Assembly: GCF_002025705.1 (NCBI RefSeq)
Contig: NZ_CP018846.1
Location: forward strand, 4,641,501-4,705,500
Reading direction: 5' to 3'
DNA length: 64,000 nt
Source: Pseudomonas putida
GTDB taxonomy: Bacteria > Pseudomonadota > Gammaproteobacteria > Pseudomonadales > Pseudomonadaceae
The position numbers and the translations under genes are program-made. Position 1 is the first letter of the stretch, and the number at the start of each line of letters is the position of its first letter. Below, piece by piece: positions 33,766 through 43,002 of the stretch. The notes below the pieces were generated by a model that did no database searches, was not told the origin of the DNA, and saw only the letters and a program-made list of their open reading frames with translations.

Positions 33766-34446
33766 TCAGTTGGCGTCCAGCAGCGCTATCGCCTCGGCAC
33801 TGCACGCCTCGATCCGCGCCCAGTCGCCGTTCTTGATCCAGCTGCTGTCGAGCATCCAGGTGCCGCCCACGCACATCACGTTGGGCAGCGCCATGTAGTT
33901 GCGCACGTTGGCCGGGTTCACACCGCCAGTCGGGCAGAAGCGGATATCGCCGAAGGGGCCGGCAAAGGCCTTGATCGCTGCCACGCCGCCGCTGATTTCC
34001 GCCGGGAACAGCTTGAAGCGGCGATAGCCCAAGGCGTAGCCCATCATGATTTCGGACGGCGTGCTGATGCCTGGCAGCAGCGGGATCTCGCTGTCCACGC
34101 CCGCTTCGAGGATGTCCTGGGTGATGCCCGGCGTGACGACGAACTGTGCGCCAGCGGCTTCTACCGCAGCGAACATGCTGCGATCGAGCACCGTGCCGGC
34201 ACCGACGCACAACTCTGGACGCTGCTCACGCAATACCTGGATGGCCTTCAGGCCATGCTGCGAGCGCAAGGTCACTTCCAGGGTGCGGATTCCGCCAGCA
34301 GCCAGGGCATCGGCCAGCGGCAGAATGTCTTGCTCACGGGCGATGGTGATTACCGGCAGGATGCGCGCCTTTTCGCAGATGGCATCGATCCGGGCGGCTT
34401 TATCCGCCATCGAAAGCTTTGGCTGTGGGCGTTCAAGGGTGGTCAT
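33766..34446 (-). CDS. eda: 2-keto-3-deoxy-6-phosphogluconate aldolase
   Basis: A 226-residue class I aldolase that splits KDPG into pyruvate and glyceraldehyde 3-phosphate, the last Entner-Doudoroff step. The Schiff-base lysine lies in RRFKLFPAEISGG and the catalytic glutamate in IRTLEVTLRS; the phosphate loop is CPTGGVNPANV. ATG 34446 has AAGGA 9 bases upstream and is preferred to a start 9 codons earlier. It is the last gene of zwf-pgl-eda, 17 bases after pgl, and so falls under HexR control together with zwf. Confidence 0.96.
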   Translation of the reverse strand: MTTLERPQPKLSMADKAARIDAICEKARILPVITIAREQDILPLADALAAGGIRTLEVTLRSQHGLKAIQVLREQRPELCVGAGTVLDRSMFAAVEAAGAQFVVTPGITQDILEAGVDSEIPLLPGISTPSEIMMGYALGYRRFKLFPAEISGGVAAIKAFAGPFGDIRFCPTGGVNPANVRNYMALPNVMCVGGTWMLDSSWIKNGDWARIEACSAEAIALLDAN

Positions 34447-34463
34447 GACAGTGGATCCTTGGC

Positions 34464-35177
34464 TCATGGGCACCAGTAGATGTCCAGGGGGTCGTGAAGA
34501 AAGGCGCGAATCGGCATTTCGGAAAGATCGTTGCCCGCCAGCGCGGCGCGCAGGGTAGCGAGTTTGCCCGGGCCTTGCACGGACAGCGCGATGAATGCCG
34601 CGCTGGCCAGCAGTGGGCGAGTCATCGACAGGCGCTGGTGCGGCACGCTCGGGGCCAGCATCGGCAGGCAGCGGCGCTTGCTGCTCGGGTCCAGGCCTTC
34701 GGTGAGGTTGGGGCTGTTGGGGAACAGCGAGGCGGTATGGCCATCGTCGCCCATGCCCAGCACCAGCACGTCGATTGGCGGTAGCTCTGCCAAAGCCTGA
34801 TCGGCGCTGGCTGCAGCCGCGTCGAGGTTTTCGGCCTGCTGATAGAGCCCGACGAAACGCGCCTTGGCTGCAGCCCCCTTGAGCAGGTGGCGAGCCAGCA
34901 AGCCGGCGTTGCTGTCGGCGTGTTCCACCGGTACCCAGCGCTCGTCGGCCAGGCTGACGGTAACCTTGGCCCAGTCCAGTTGCTCATTGGCCAGCTGTTC
35001 GAGAAACGGCACCGGGCTGCGACCGCCGGACAGCACCACGCAGGCCTGGCCCTTGCTGGCAATGGCTGCGCGCAGGCGCTCGGCCACGTCGTGGGCCAAG
35101 GTTGCGGCCAGTGCCCGGGCATCTGCCAGATCGTGCACCTGCACGGTTGCTGGCAGCTTCAGTTCAGATATCGCCAT
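34464..35177 (-). CDS. pgl: 6-phosphogluconolactonase
   Basis: A 237-residue lactonase of the DevB/NagB-like family, which hydrolyses the product of Zwf to 6-phosphogluconate. Marks are VVLSGGRSPVPFLEQL, VSLADERWVP, VLGMGDDGHTASLFP and the C-terminal FLHDPLDIYWCP. The start at ATG 35177 has a GGAGGG site and overlaps the zwf stop by 14 bases, so the pair is translationally coupled. The gene ends 17 bases before eda. Confidence 0.95.
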   Translation of the reverse strand: MAISELKLPATVQVHDLADARALAATLAHDVAERLRAAIASKGQACVVLSGGRSPVPFLEQLANEQLDWAKVTVSLADERWVPVEHADSNAGLLARHLLKGAAAKARFVGLYQQAENLDAAAASADQALAELPPIDVLVLGMGDDGHTASLFPNSPNLTEGLDPSSKRRCLPMLAPSVPHQRLSMTRPLLASAAFIALSVQGPGKLATLRAALAGNDLSEMPIRAFLHDPLDIYWCP

Positions 35178-36633
35178 ACCACGCCCTCCCATCACGGGTG
35201 ATCAATGCAATCGAGCTCATCGGCCCCCAGGAGCCCGCCGCGTAAGGCTTGGGTGCATCACCCGCGTTACGCCAACCAGCAATCAACTGGTCACACCACT
35301 TCCAGGCGTACTCGATCTCGTCCTTGCGCACGAACAGGTTCTGGTTGCCGCGCATCACTTCCAGCAGCAAGCGCTCGTAGGCATCCGGAATCCGCGTACT
35401 GCGCCAAGTGTCGGAAAAATTCAGCTGCAATGGGCCACTGCGCAGTTGCATGCCCTTGTCCAGGCCCTGCTCCTTGGTCATCACCCGCAAGGATATGCCT
35501 TCGTCCGGTTGCAGGCGGATGATCAGCTTGTTACCGACCTGCAAACGCTGCTCCGGGGCGAAGATGTAGTGCGGCGTTTCCTTGAAGTGGATGACGATCT
35601 GCGACAGCTTCTGCGGCATGCGTTTACCGGTGCGCAGGTAGAACGGCACGCCCGACCAGCGCCAGTTGCGAATGTCGGCGCGCAGGGCAACGAAGGTTTC
35701 GGTGTCGCTCTGGGCGTTGGAATTGTCTTCTTCCAGGTAGCCAGGCACTGGCTTGCCGTCGCTGTAACCGGCGATGTACTGACCACGCACCACACTGGTG
35801 CTCAAAGCCTCGCCGGTGATCGGTGCCAGTGCCTTGAGCACCTTGACCTTCTCGTCACGGATGCTGTCGGCCGACAACTCGCTGGGCGGGTCCATGGCGA
35901 TCAGGCAAAGCAGTTGCAGCAGGTGGTTCTGAATCATGTCGCGCAGCTGGCCGGCCTTGTCGAAATAGCCCCAGCGGCCCTCGATACCGACCTTCTCTGC
36001 CACGGTGATTTCCACGTGGGAGATGGAATTCTGGTTCCACTGGGTTTCGAACAGGCTGTTGGCAAAACGCAGGGCGATCAGGTTTTGCACCGTTTCCTTG
36101 CCCAGGTAGTGGTCGATGCGATAAACCCGGCTCTCCGGGAAGAAGCGCGCCACGGCATCGTTGACCCGCCGCGACGACTCCAGGTCATGGCCGATGGGTT
36201 TTTCCAGCACCACCCGGGTGCGCGCCGCCAGGCCAGCCTTGTCGAGGTTTTCGCAGATGGCACCGTAAACGGCCGCCGCCGTGGCAAAGTAGGCGATCAG
36301 CGGCTGCTCACCCGTCAGCTGCCCGGCCAGAGCCACATAGCCCTCGGGCTGCAGGAAGTCCAAGTGCTGGTAGCGCAGGCGACCAAGAAAACGCCCCAGC
36401 GCGGCAGGCTCGATATCGGCCTCGGCCACATGCCGGCGCAAGTGCGCTTCGATGGTGTTCAGGTGATCCTCGGCGCTGCCGGCCTCGCGGGCCAACGCCA
36501 GCAGGCGGGTGTCCGCGTGCAGGAGGTTGGCACGGTCGAGCTGGTAGAGCGCAGGAAACAGCTTGCGCAATGCCAGGTCGCCAAGGGCGCCAAACAGGGC
36601 AAATGTGCAAGGTTCGACACTGATCGCAGCCAT
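35164..36633 (-). CDS. zwf: Glucose-6-phosphate 1-dehydrogenase
   Basis: A 489-residue enzyme that oxidises glucose 6-phosphate to 6-phosphogluconolactone. The N-terminal nucleotide-binding region reads FGALGDLALRKLFPALYQL; the usual GASGDLA has Leu in place of Ser. The substrate-binding signature RIDHYLGKETVQNL is intact, as are EKPIGHDL and KRMPQKLSQIVIHF. Pseudomonads have several Zwf isoforms that differ in NAD/NADP preference. This one, in the HexR cluster, is the ZwfA type as I recall it. It is first in zwf-pgl-eda and divergent from hexR, with a HexR-like operator between them. Confidence 0.96.
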   Translation of the reverse strand: MAAISVEPCTFALFGALGDLALRKLFPALYQLDRANLLHADTRLLALAREAGSAEDHLNTIEAHLRRHVAEADIEPAALGRFLGRLRYQHLDFLQPEGYVALAGQLTGEQPLIAYFATAAAVYGAICENLDKAGLAARTRVVLEKPIGHDLESSRRVNDAVARFFPESRVYRIDHYLGKETVQNLIALRFANSLFETQWNQNSISHVEITVAEKVGIEGRWGYFDKAGQLRDMIQNHLLQLLCLIAMDPPSELSADSIRDEKVKVLKALAPITGEALSTSVVRGQYIAGYSDGKPVPGYLEEDNSNAQSDTETFVALRADIRNWRWSGVPFYLRTGKRMPQKLSQIVIHFKETPHYIFAPEQRLQVGNKLIIRLQPDEGISLRVMTKEQGLDKGMQLRSGPLQLNFSDTWRSTRIPDAYERLLLEVMRGNQNLFVRKDEIEYAWKWCDQLIAGWRNAGDAPKPYAAGSWGPMSSIALITRDGRAWYGDI

Positions 36634-36697
36634 GATGTTGGTTCTTTCCTAAAGTTGGTCTAGGAATACCGCTTTCACACACGGTTTTCAAGGGATA

Positions 36698-36715
36698 ATG
36701 TAGTAAAAACCACAA
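36698..36715. promoter_or_regulatory. HexR operator between zwf and hexR
   Basis: The sequence ATGTAGTAAAAACCACAA fits the HexR pattern TGTARTNAAANYNACA. It lies 65 bases before the zwf start and 121 before hexR. HexR is a repressor released by KDPG. Match seen; binding is inferred from the known P. putida regulon. Confidence 0.68.
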
Positions 36716-36835
36716 CATTACACACAAGCGTTACAGACAAGTGGTACGCCAATCGCACCGACAGTACGATAGACGACCGTGCAAAAAGCCTGCTGCTCCC
36801 ACAGCCGGCTGTCTTCCCGACCCAAGGACACACCC

Positions 36836-37708
36836 ATGGACCGCGTGCGAAACCTCCTGGAACAGATCCAGAGCCGCCTCGACGAGCTGAACAAGGCCGA
36901 ACGCAAAGTCGCCGAAGTCATCCTGCTCAACCCGCAACAAGCCACCCGCTTCAGCATCGCCGCGCTGGCCCAGGCGGCCAAGGTCAGTGAACCGACCGTC
37001 AACCGCTTCTGCCGCTCGTTCGGCGTCAGCGGTTACCCAGAGCTCAAGCTGCAACTTGCGCAGAGCCTGGCCAGCGGCGCGGCTTACGTGAGCCGTGCGG
37101 TGGAAGCCGACGACGACCCGGCAGCCTACACCCAGAAGATCTTCGGCAGCGCCATCGCCTCACTCGACAGCGCCTGCCAGCAACTGGACCCGCAGCAGGT
37201 CAGCCGCGCCGTGGACATGATGATCCAGGCCCGGCAGATCCACTTCTTCGGCCTCGGCGCCTCGGCCCCGGTAGCCCTCGATGCCCAGCACAAGTTCTTC
37301 CGCTTCAACCTCGCGGTATCGGCCCATGCCGACGTGCTGATGCAGCGCATGCTGGCCTCGGTGGCACACACCGGCGACCTGTTCGTGATCATCTCCTACA
37401 CCGGGCGCACCCGCGAACTGGTCGAGGTGGCGCGCCTGGCCCGGGAAAACGGCGCCTCGGTACTCGGCCTGACCGCCGCCGGTTCGCCGTTGGCCCAGGC
37501 TTGCAGCCTGAGCCTGCATATCCCGCTGCCGGAGGACACCGACATCTACATGCCGATGACTTCGCGGATCATCCAGTTGACCGTGCTCGACGTGCTGGCC
37601 ACCGGCATGACCCTGCGCCGCGGCGTGGACTTTCAGCCGCACCTGCGCAAGATCAAGGAAAGCCTGAACGCCAGCCGCTACCCGATCGAGGACGACGAAC
37701 TCAACTGA
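36836..37708 (+). CDS. hexR: HexR, RpiR-family repressor of glucose catabolism
   Basis: A 290-residue regulator with an N-terminal helix-turn-helix (SIAALAQAAKVSEPTVNRFC, GVSGYPELK) and a C-terminal SIS sugar-phosphate domain (HFFGLGASAPVALDAQHKF, VIISYTGRTRELVEVA). In P. putida HexR represses zwf, edd and gap and responds to KDPG. The start ATG 36836 has AAGGA 8 bases upstream and matches the family start (MDRVRNLLEQI). It is divergent from zwf. Its 3' end overlaps that of the convergent mutarotase gene by 8 bases. Confidence 0.96.
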   Translation: MDRVRNLLEQIQSRLDELNKAERKVAEVILLNPQQATRFSIAALAQAAKVSEPTVNRFCRSFGVSGYPELKLQLAQSLASGAAYVSRAVEADDDPAAYTQKIFGSAIASLDSACQQLDPQQVSRAVDMMIQARQIHFFGLGASAPVALDAQHKFFRFNLAVSAHADVLMQRMLASVAHTGDLFVIISYTGRTRELVEVARLARENGASVLGLTAAGSPLAQACSLSLHIPLPEDTDIYMPMTSRIIQLTVLDVLATGMTLRRGVDFQPHLRKIKESLNASRYPIEDDELN

Positions 37709-38555
37709 GCCGGTGTGCCTGCAACCGCAGGTGCGCACGCTGCCCCGGCGCCAGGCTCAGGCCTTCGCCACTGCCGCTGGCTGCCTCGACACAGACAAAG
37801 CCCTGGCATTCACGGCCGCTGACACCCATCAGCGGCCGATTGCCCGGGTGCCAGACCACGGTGTCGTCACTGTCGCCGGTGTCGATGCACAGTTCCCGCT
37901 CCCAGGCCGGGTCCTGTAACTGCACGCGCGGCGTGCCCGGGTAGACTTTCTGGCAGCCACCCTTGAACTTGAGTGCGCCCTCCTCACGGCAGGCCTGGCG
38001 GCTCAGGCGATCATAACCTTCGATGTCCTCGAGCCCAGACAGCGCTATCTCGGACACGTCACTGATACGCCAGTAGGCCAGCAGCGCATGGCTCAGCTGG
38101 CACGGCTCGCTGTCCTGGTGCTCGGTGCTCAGGCTCAGTTCCATGCGGTTGCCAAGCCTTGCGTGCAGGTCTACCTGCCAGTCGCACAGGTCCAGCCGCC
38201 ACTTCAGGCTTACGCCCTCCTCGTCTTCACGGCTATCCACCAGCTTCCAGTCCAGCAAACGTGCCCAGCCATGGGCCGGCCACAGGTCTTCGCTAGGGTG
38301 GCGCCCATACCAGGGCCAGCAAACCGGTACACCACCGCGAATGGCGCCCACTTGCGGCCATTGCTCGGCGCACCATAGCCACGGCCGCTCACCGGCCGGC
38401 TGGAAGTGCAGCAGTTGTGCACCCTGACGGCTGAACACCGCCTGGCAACGGGGATGATCGATGATCAGCACATCGCGCTGCTGGTAACGCTCCCACTCGA
38501 ATGTCGGCCGGGGCCGCTGCGAGGAAAAGAAGCGATGTAGCGGATGTTCGGGCAT
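37701..38555 (-). CDS. D-hexose-6-phosphate mutarotase (YeaD-like aldose epimerase)
   Basis: A 284-residue beta-sandwich protein of the aldose 1-epimerase superfamily, YeaD branch. Marks are QGAQLLHFQPAGERPWLW, GGVPVCWPWYGRHP with the phosphate-binding arginine region, HGWARLLDW with a catalytic histidine, and the end FVCVEAASG. It should interconvert the anomers of glucose 6-phosphate, feeding Zwf. It follows oprB on the same strand after 117 bases, with a 16-base palindrome 21 bases before the ATG. Its 3' end overlaps hexR by 8 bases. Confidence 0.88.
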   Translation of the reverse strand: MPEHPLHRFFSSQRPRPTFEWERYQQRDVLIIDHPRCQAVFSRQGAQLLHFQPAGERPWLWCAEQWPQVGAIRGGVPVCWPWYGRHPSEDLWPAHGWARLLDWKLVDSREDEEGVSLKWRLDLCDWQVDLHARLGNRMELSLSTEHQDSEPCQLSHALLAYWRISDVSEIALSGLEDIEGYDRLSRQACREEGALKFKGGCQKVYPGTPRVQLQDPAWERELCIDTGDSDDTVVWHPGNRPLMGVSGRECQGFVCVEAASGSGEGLSLAPGQRAHLRLQAHRLS

Positions 38556-38576
38556 GGTTCCAAGCTCTTGTTGTTT

Positions 38577-38592
38577 GAGATAGCGCTATCTC
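38577..38592. promoter_or_regulatory. 16-base palindrome before the mutarotase gene
   Basis: GAGATAGCGCTATCTC is a perfect palindrome in the 117-base gap between oprB and the mutarotase gene, ending 21 bases before the latter's ATG. It could bind a dimeric regulator or fold in the mRNA near the ribosome-binding site. The regulator is unknown. Confidence 0.5.
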
Positions 38593-38672
38593 GGCCTGTC
38601 CCCGACAACCACTGCAAGCCAGTGGGTGCCGGGAGCCGAATTTGGATTGGCGTAAATTTACAACAAGTAGGC

Positions 38673-40016
38673 TTAGAAAGACGACTGAATCTTCAAACCT
38701 GCGACCAGCGCGTTGTCCACTTCGTCCACTGCGCCCGGGCTCTTGATGTACTGCAGGTTGGGCCGCACGGTCAGCCAGTTGGTGACGTGGAAGCCGTAGT
38801 AGAGCTCGGCGTTGTACTCGGTGCGCTGCAGCGGCACGAAGCCCGGGTTGTCGTAGTCATCGATACCACTCTGGGCATTGAGCAGCTCGGCACGCTTCTT
38901 CACGTCGTCATTCACATGAATACGCGCCACGCCAAAGCCGATGTCATCCTTGGGCCGGGCGTCGAAGGCGCCTTTGTAGACCAGGCCGACCTGTTGGTAG
39001 TTGTCGACCACGTTGGTGGCCTTGTCGTGCACGGTGAAGTTGGCGAACAGGCTCAGGCCGCGATTGATGTCGCCGCCGCGGGCAGTCACCTGCTGCTGCG
39101 CCACTACCCACCAGCCGTGCTTGCTCGAGTGTGACTTGAAGTCCTGCCCGGTGACCGCTTGCGGGTTGCCGTTGACGTCTTCGAACACGTCATCGGCCTT
39201 GGCTGTGCTGTAGTAGTAACCCAGGCGGTATTCACCCGGCAAGTCATTGACCTTGGGCGACCAGACCATCTCCACCGGCAGGATCGCGCCCTTGGTGCCG
39301 CTGCCGCTGAGCTTGAAGCCGTTGCCGGTATCCAGGTTCGACGGGTTCTGCTCGAAGGCACCGACCTGGACGAAGAATTCCGGGGTGATGTTGTACTTGA
39401 CCCGCAGCGCCCACTGGCTGACCGGCCAGTTGTACCAGATGCCGCCGACCCAGTTACCCACCTGCGAGCCGCAGAAGGCCAGGTTCTGGAAGTCGCAGGG
39501 GAAGCTGTTGAAGTCCTCACCCTCACCGAAGCGGCCGACTTTCACGTCAAGCGCGCCGTCGAAGTACTTCTGCTTGACCCACATCTGCGTCAGGCGCCAG
39601 GTCTGGCCGCGGCCCCACACTTCCTGCACCGAACTGAACTGCCCGGCGCGCGGGTCACTGATGCGGTCATTGGACAGGTTGCGGCCACTGCGCTCGGTGA
39701 TCGCCAGCTTGAACTCGGCATCGTGCCAGCCAAGGATCTTCTGCAGGTCCAGGTGCGCGCCGAGGGCGAACTGGTCACTGTAGCGCGCGGTCTTGTCGTC
39801 GTTGTAGCCGCCATGCAGGTTGCCGGCCACCTCGCCAACGTAGTCGAGGGTGAGGTCGTAGCCCTTGTCCAGCAGCTCGGTGCGGGTACCGCCCCAATCA
39901 CCGGTCATCCATTTCGACTCGCTGGAAAATGCCTCGGCAGCCTGAACGCCACTGCTGCCGACCACGGCGAGCAGGGCCAGTGAACCCAAGGTCCTGATGC
40001 GATTGCGCTGTTCCAT
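38673..40016 (-). CDS. oprB: OprB carbohydrate-selective porin
   Basis: A 447-residue outer-membrane porin that lets glucose enter the periplasm. A signal peptide (LGSLALLAVVGSSGVQA) precedes the mature start AEAFSSES. Family segments include MTGDWGGTRTELLDKGYDLTL, FPCDFQNLAFCGSQVGNW with a cysteine pair, and alternating beta strands ending in LVAGLKIQSSF with the terminal phenylalanine needed for outer-membrane assembly. It follows gtsD by 41 bases, so it is the last transport gene of the gtsABCD-oprB unit. Confidence 0.96.
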   Translation of the reverse strand: MEQRNRIRTLGSLALLAVVGSSGVQAAEAFSSESKWMTGDWGGTRTELLDKGYDLTLDYVGEVAGNLHGGYNDDKTARYSDQFALGAHLDLQKILGWHDAEFKLAITERSGRNLSNDRISDPRAGQFSSVQEVWGRGQTWRLTQMWVKQKYFDGALDVKVGRFGEGEDFNSFPCDFQNLAFCGSQVGNWVGGIWYNWPVSQWALRVKYNITPEFFVQVGAFEQNPSNLDTGNGFKLSGSGTKGAILPVEMVWSPKVNDLPGEYRLGYYYSTAKADDVFEDVNGNPQAVTGQDFKSHSSKHGWWVVAQQQVTARGGDINRGLSLFANFTVHDKATNVVDNYQQVGLVYKGAFDARPKDDIGFGVARIHVNDDVKKRAELLNAQSGIDDYDNPGFVPLQRTEYNAELYYGFHVTNWLTVRPNLQYIKSPGAVDEVDNALVAGLKIQSSF

Positions 40017-40057
40017 CCCTTTGCGTCCTCTTTTTTCTTATTGATGGTGTAGACGAG

Positions 40058-41212
40058 TTAGCGGCCTTTGAAGTGAGCCACGTTGTCCTTTACGGCGGTA
40101 TTGCTGCTGGCCAGGTGCAAACGTTCACCGCTGTCGGCGTCGAACAGCAGCACCCGGGCCGGGTCGAACTGCAGGTTCAGGCTGTCACCCTCCCGGCAGG
40201 CGATGTCCGGCGCCAGGCGACAGCAGACCTTGGTCTGGTTGAGAGTGACGAATACCAGCAGGTCTGGCCCGGTGGGCTCGGTCACCTGCACTTCGGCGCG
40301 GATACCCGGCAGGCCGTTACCCTCGCTTGCACCCAAGGCGATCTGCTCGGGGCGGATGCCGAGGATGATCTGGCGACCGTCGAGGTCATCGCTGGCCGGC
40401 CCCAAAGGCAGTTCACAGCGCGCCTGGCCACTGTCGAGCACCGCCAGCAGGCGCCCTTCCTGCTTGCTCAGGCGCACCGGAATGAAATTCATCGGCGGCG
40501 AACCGATGAAGCTGGCGACGAACTGGTTGGCCGGGTCGTTGTAGATCTGCTGCGGCGTGCCGAACTGCTGGATGATGCCGTCCTTCATCACCGCCACCTT
40601 GTCGCCCAGGGTCATGGCCTCGATCTGATCGTGGGTGACATACACCGTGGTGGTCTTCAGGCGCTGGTGCATCAGTTTCATTTCAGTGCGCATCTCGACC
40701 CGCAGCTTGGCGTCGAGATTGGACAGCGGCTCGTCGAACAGGTAGATCTTCGGCCGCCGCGCCAGCGCCCGGCCCATGGCCACACGCTGTTGCTGGCCAC
40801 CGGAGAGCTGCGCCGGCTTGCGCGCGAGCAGGTGCTCGATCTGCAGCAGCTTGGCCACCCGCGCCACCTCTTCGTCGATGGCTGCCTGGGGCATCTTGCG
40901 GATCTTCAGGCCAAATTCGATGTTCTCGCGCACGCTCATGGTCGGGTACAGCGCATAGGACTGGAACACCATGGCGATGTCGCGATCCTTGGGGCTCATG
41001 CCGCTGACGTCCTGATCATCGATGAGGATCGCGCCGCCAGTGATGTGCTCAAGGCCGGCGATGCAGTTCATCAGGGTCGACTTGCCGCAGCCCGAAGGGC
41101 CGACCAGGATCAGGAACTCGCCGTCCTTGATCGACAGCTGGATATCCTTGAGGGTGTCCGGCAAGCCGCTGCCGTAGGTCTTGTTCACATTGCGAAGTTC
41201 GAGCGTTGCCAT
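40058..41212 (-). CDS. gtsD: Glucose ABC transporter ATPase GtsD
   Basis: A 384-residue ATPase of the MalK/UgpC type that drives glucose import with GtsB and GtsC. The Walker A motif is GPSGCGKST (residues 38-46); LSGGQQQRVAMGRALA is the signature motif and IYLFDEPLSNLDAKLR carries Walker B. The C-terminal part is the TOBE/MOP regulatory domain (LGIRPEQIALG). The start lies 3 bases after the gtsC stop. The gene symbol follows P. putida KT2440 usage. Confidence 0.95.
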   Translation of the reverse strand: MATLELRNVNKTYGSGLPDTLKDIQLSIKDGEFLILVGPSGCGKSTLMNCIAGLEHITGGAILIDDQDVSGMSPKDRDIAMVFQSYALYPTMSVRENIEFGLKIRKMPQAAIDEEVARVAKLLQIEHLLARKPAQLSGGQQQRVAMGRALARRPKIYLFDEPLSNLDAKLRVEMRTEMKLMHQRLKTTTVYVTHDQIEAMTLGDKVAVMKDGIIQQFGTPQQIYNDPANQFVASFIGSPPMNFIPVRLSKQEGRLLAVLDSGQARCELPLGPASDDLDGRQIILGIRPEQIALGASEGNGLPGIRAEVQVTEPTGPDLLVFVTLNQTKVCCRLAPDIACREGDSLNLQFDPARVLLFDADSGERLHLASSNTAVKDNVAHFKGR

Positions 41213-41215
41213 GAC

Positions 41216-42073
41216 TTACCCCTTGACCGCGCCAGCTGTGAGCCCGCGGACGAAATATTTGCCTGCCACCACGTAGACCAGCAGGGTTGGCAGGCCGGCG
41301 ATCATCGCCGCTGCCATGTCGACGTTGTATTCCTTGGCCCCGGTGCTGGTGTTGACCAGGTTGTTCAAGGCCACGGTGATCGGTTGCGAGTCGCCGCTGG
41401 AGAACACCACGCCAAACAGGAAGTCGTTCCAGATTTGGGTGAACTGCCAGATCAGGCAGACCATGATGATCGGCGTCGACATCGGCAGGATGATGCGGCG
41501 GAAGATGGTGAAGAAACCGGCGCCATCCAGGCGCGCGGCCTTCACCAGGGCATCGGGAATGCTCACGTAGAAATTGCGGAAGAACAGCGTGGTGAAGGCC
41601 AGGCCGTAGACCACGTGCACCAGCACCAGGCCGGTGGTGGTGCTGGCCAGCCCCAGCTTGCCGAGGGTGAACGACGCCGGCAGCAACACTGTCTGGAACG
41701 GCAGGAAGCAACCGAACAGCAGCAGGCCGAAGAACAGCTGCGAGCCGCGGAAGCGCCACATCGACAGCACATAGCCGTTCAGTGCGCCGATGGTGGTTGA
41801 GATCAGCACCGCCGGCACGGTGATCATGATCGAGTTCCAGAAGTAACCACTGACCGTGCCCCAGGCCTTGACCCAGCCAATGCCGGTGACCACGGTGGGC
41901 CAGCTGAGCAGGTTGCCGGTGCTGATGTCTTCCGGGGACTTGAAGCTGGTCAGCAGCATCACCACCAGCGGCACCAGGTACAGCAGCACGGCAAGCAGCA
42001 ACACGGCATGGATGGCGATGCGGCTCAGGGTCAGCGCCGGCCTGTCGGCAGGAGCATGTGATGAACTATGCAT
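41216..42073 (-). CDS. gtsC: Glucose ABC transporter permease GtsC
   Basis: A 285-residue inner-membrane permease of the MalG type with about six membrane helices. The EAA-loop that contacts the ATPase is IPDALVKAARLDGAGFFTIF, followed by RIILPMSTPI. The start ATG 42073 overlaps the gtsB stop by 8 bases. The longer frame upstream runs through gtsB in another phase and is not real. It pairs with GtsB as the heterodimeric channel. Confidence 0.95.
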   Translation of the reverse strand: MHSSSHAPADRPALTLSRIAIHAVLLLAVLLYLVPLVVMLLTSFKSPEDISTGNLLSWPTVVTGIGWVKAWGTVSGYFWNSIMITVPAVLISTTIGALNGYVLSMWRFRGSQLFFGLLLFGCFLPFQTVLLPASFTLGKLGLASTTTGLVLVHVVYGLAFTTLFFRNFYVSIPDALVKAARLDGAGFFTIFRRIILPMSTPIIMVCLIWQFTQIWNDFLFGVVFSSGDSQPITVALNNLVNTSTGAKEYNVDMAAAMIAGLPTLLVYVVAGKYFVRGLTAGAVKG

Positions 42074-42974
42074 GGCGCTTGCTCCGCAGTTCCGAGTACA
42101 GGTACGGCACGAGGATCGCCAGGATCGCCCCGAGCATGAGGATGGCGCTGGCCGAGCCCATGCCCATCTGGCCACGGCTGAAGGTGAAGGAGTACATGAA
42201 CATGGCTGGCAGGTCGGACGAATAACCAGGCCCACCGGCCGTCATCGCCGCCACCAGGTCGAAACTCTTGATGGCGATGTGCGCCAGGATCATCAGCGAA
42301 CTGAAGAACACCGGGCGCAGGCTGGGCAGCACCACGGTCCAGTAGATGCGCGGCAGGCTGGCGCCGTCGATCTGTGCGGCGCGGATGATCGACTGGTCGA
42401 CCCCGCGCAGGCCCGCGAGGAACATCGCCATGATGAAGCCCGATGCCTGCCACACGGCGGCGATCACCAGGCAGTACACAACCCGGTCAGGGTCGATCAG
42501 CCAGTCCAGGCGAAAGCCCTCCCAACCCCAGTCGCGCAGCAGCTTGTCCAGGCCCATGCCGGGGTTGAGCAGCCATTTCCAGGCGGTACCGGTGACGATC
42601 ATCGACAGCGCCATGGGGTACAGGTAGATGGTGCGGATAAAGCCTTCGCGGCGGATGCGCTGGTCCAGCAGCACGGCCAGCAGCACACCGATGACCAGGC
42701 TGATGGCGATGAACAGGCCGCCGAACAGCATCAGGTTCTTGCTCGCCACCCACCAGCGATCGTTGTCGAACAGCCGGGCGTATTGCGCCAGGCCCGCCCA
42801 CTTGTAGGTCGGCAGGAAGGTCGAGGTGGTGAAGGACAGGACGAACGTCCACAGGATGTAACCGTAGAAGCCCACCAGGACGATGAACATGCTCGGCGCC
42901 AGTACCAGTTTCGGTAGCCAGCGCTGCAGCGCGTCCAGGGGGGAGGCCCGCAGTTGGGCGGTTGCTGTTGTCAT
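42066..42974 (-). CDS. gtsB: Glucose ABC transporter permease GtsB
   Basis: A 302-residue permease of the MalF/UgpA type. The N-terminal helix is LVLAPSMFIVLVGFYGYILW; the EAA-loop is GVDQSIIRAAQIDGASLPRI, followed by VVLPSLRPVFF. About six helices are visible. It begins 206 bases after gtsA, and that gap holds a class B repeat pair, so gtsB and the later genes may be expressed at a lower level than the binding protein. It overlaps gtsC. Confidence 0.95.
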   Translation of the reverse strand: MTTATAQLRASPLDALQRWLPKLVLAPSMFIVLVGFYGYILWTFVLSFTTSTFLPTYKWAGLAQYARLFDNDRWWVASKNLMLFGGLFIAISLVIGVLLAVLLDQRIRREGFIRTIYLYPMALSMIVTGTAWKWLLNPGMGLDKLLRDWGWEGFRLDWLIDPDRVVYCLVIAAVWQASGFIMAMFLAGLRGVDQSIIRAAQIDGASLPRIYWTVVLPSLRPVFFSSLMILAHIAIKSFDLVAAMTAGGPGYSSDLPAMFMYSFTFSRGQMGMGSASAILMLGAILAILVPYLYSELRSKRHA

Positions 42975-43002
42975 GGGTCACCTTTCAGGCGCTGCAACAC
43001 TC

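Noticed and set aside
38041..38053. A 13-base match (AGCGCTATCTCGG) between the mutarotase coding region and the palindrome region at 38582-38594
   Set aside because: Only half of the palindrome is present and it lies within a coding sequence; chance is likely.
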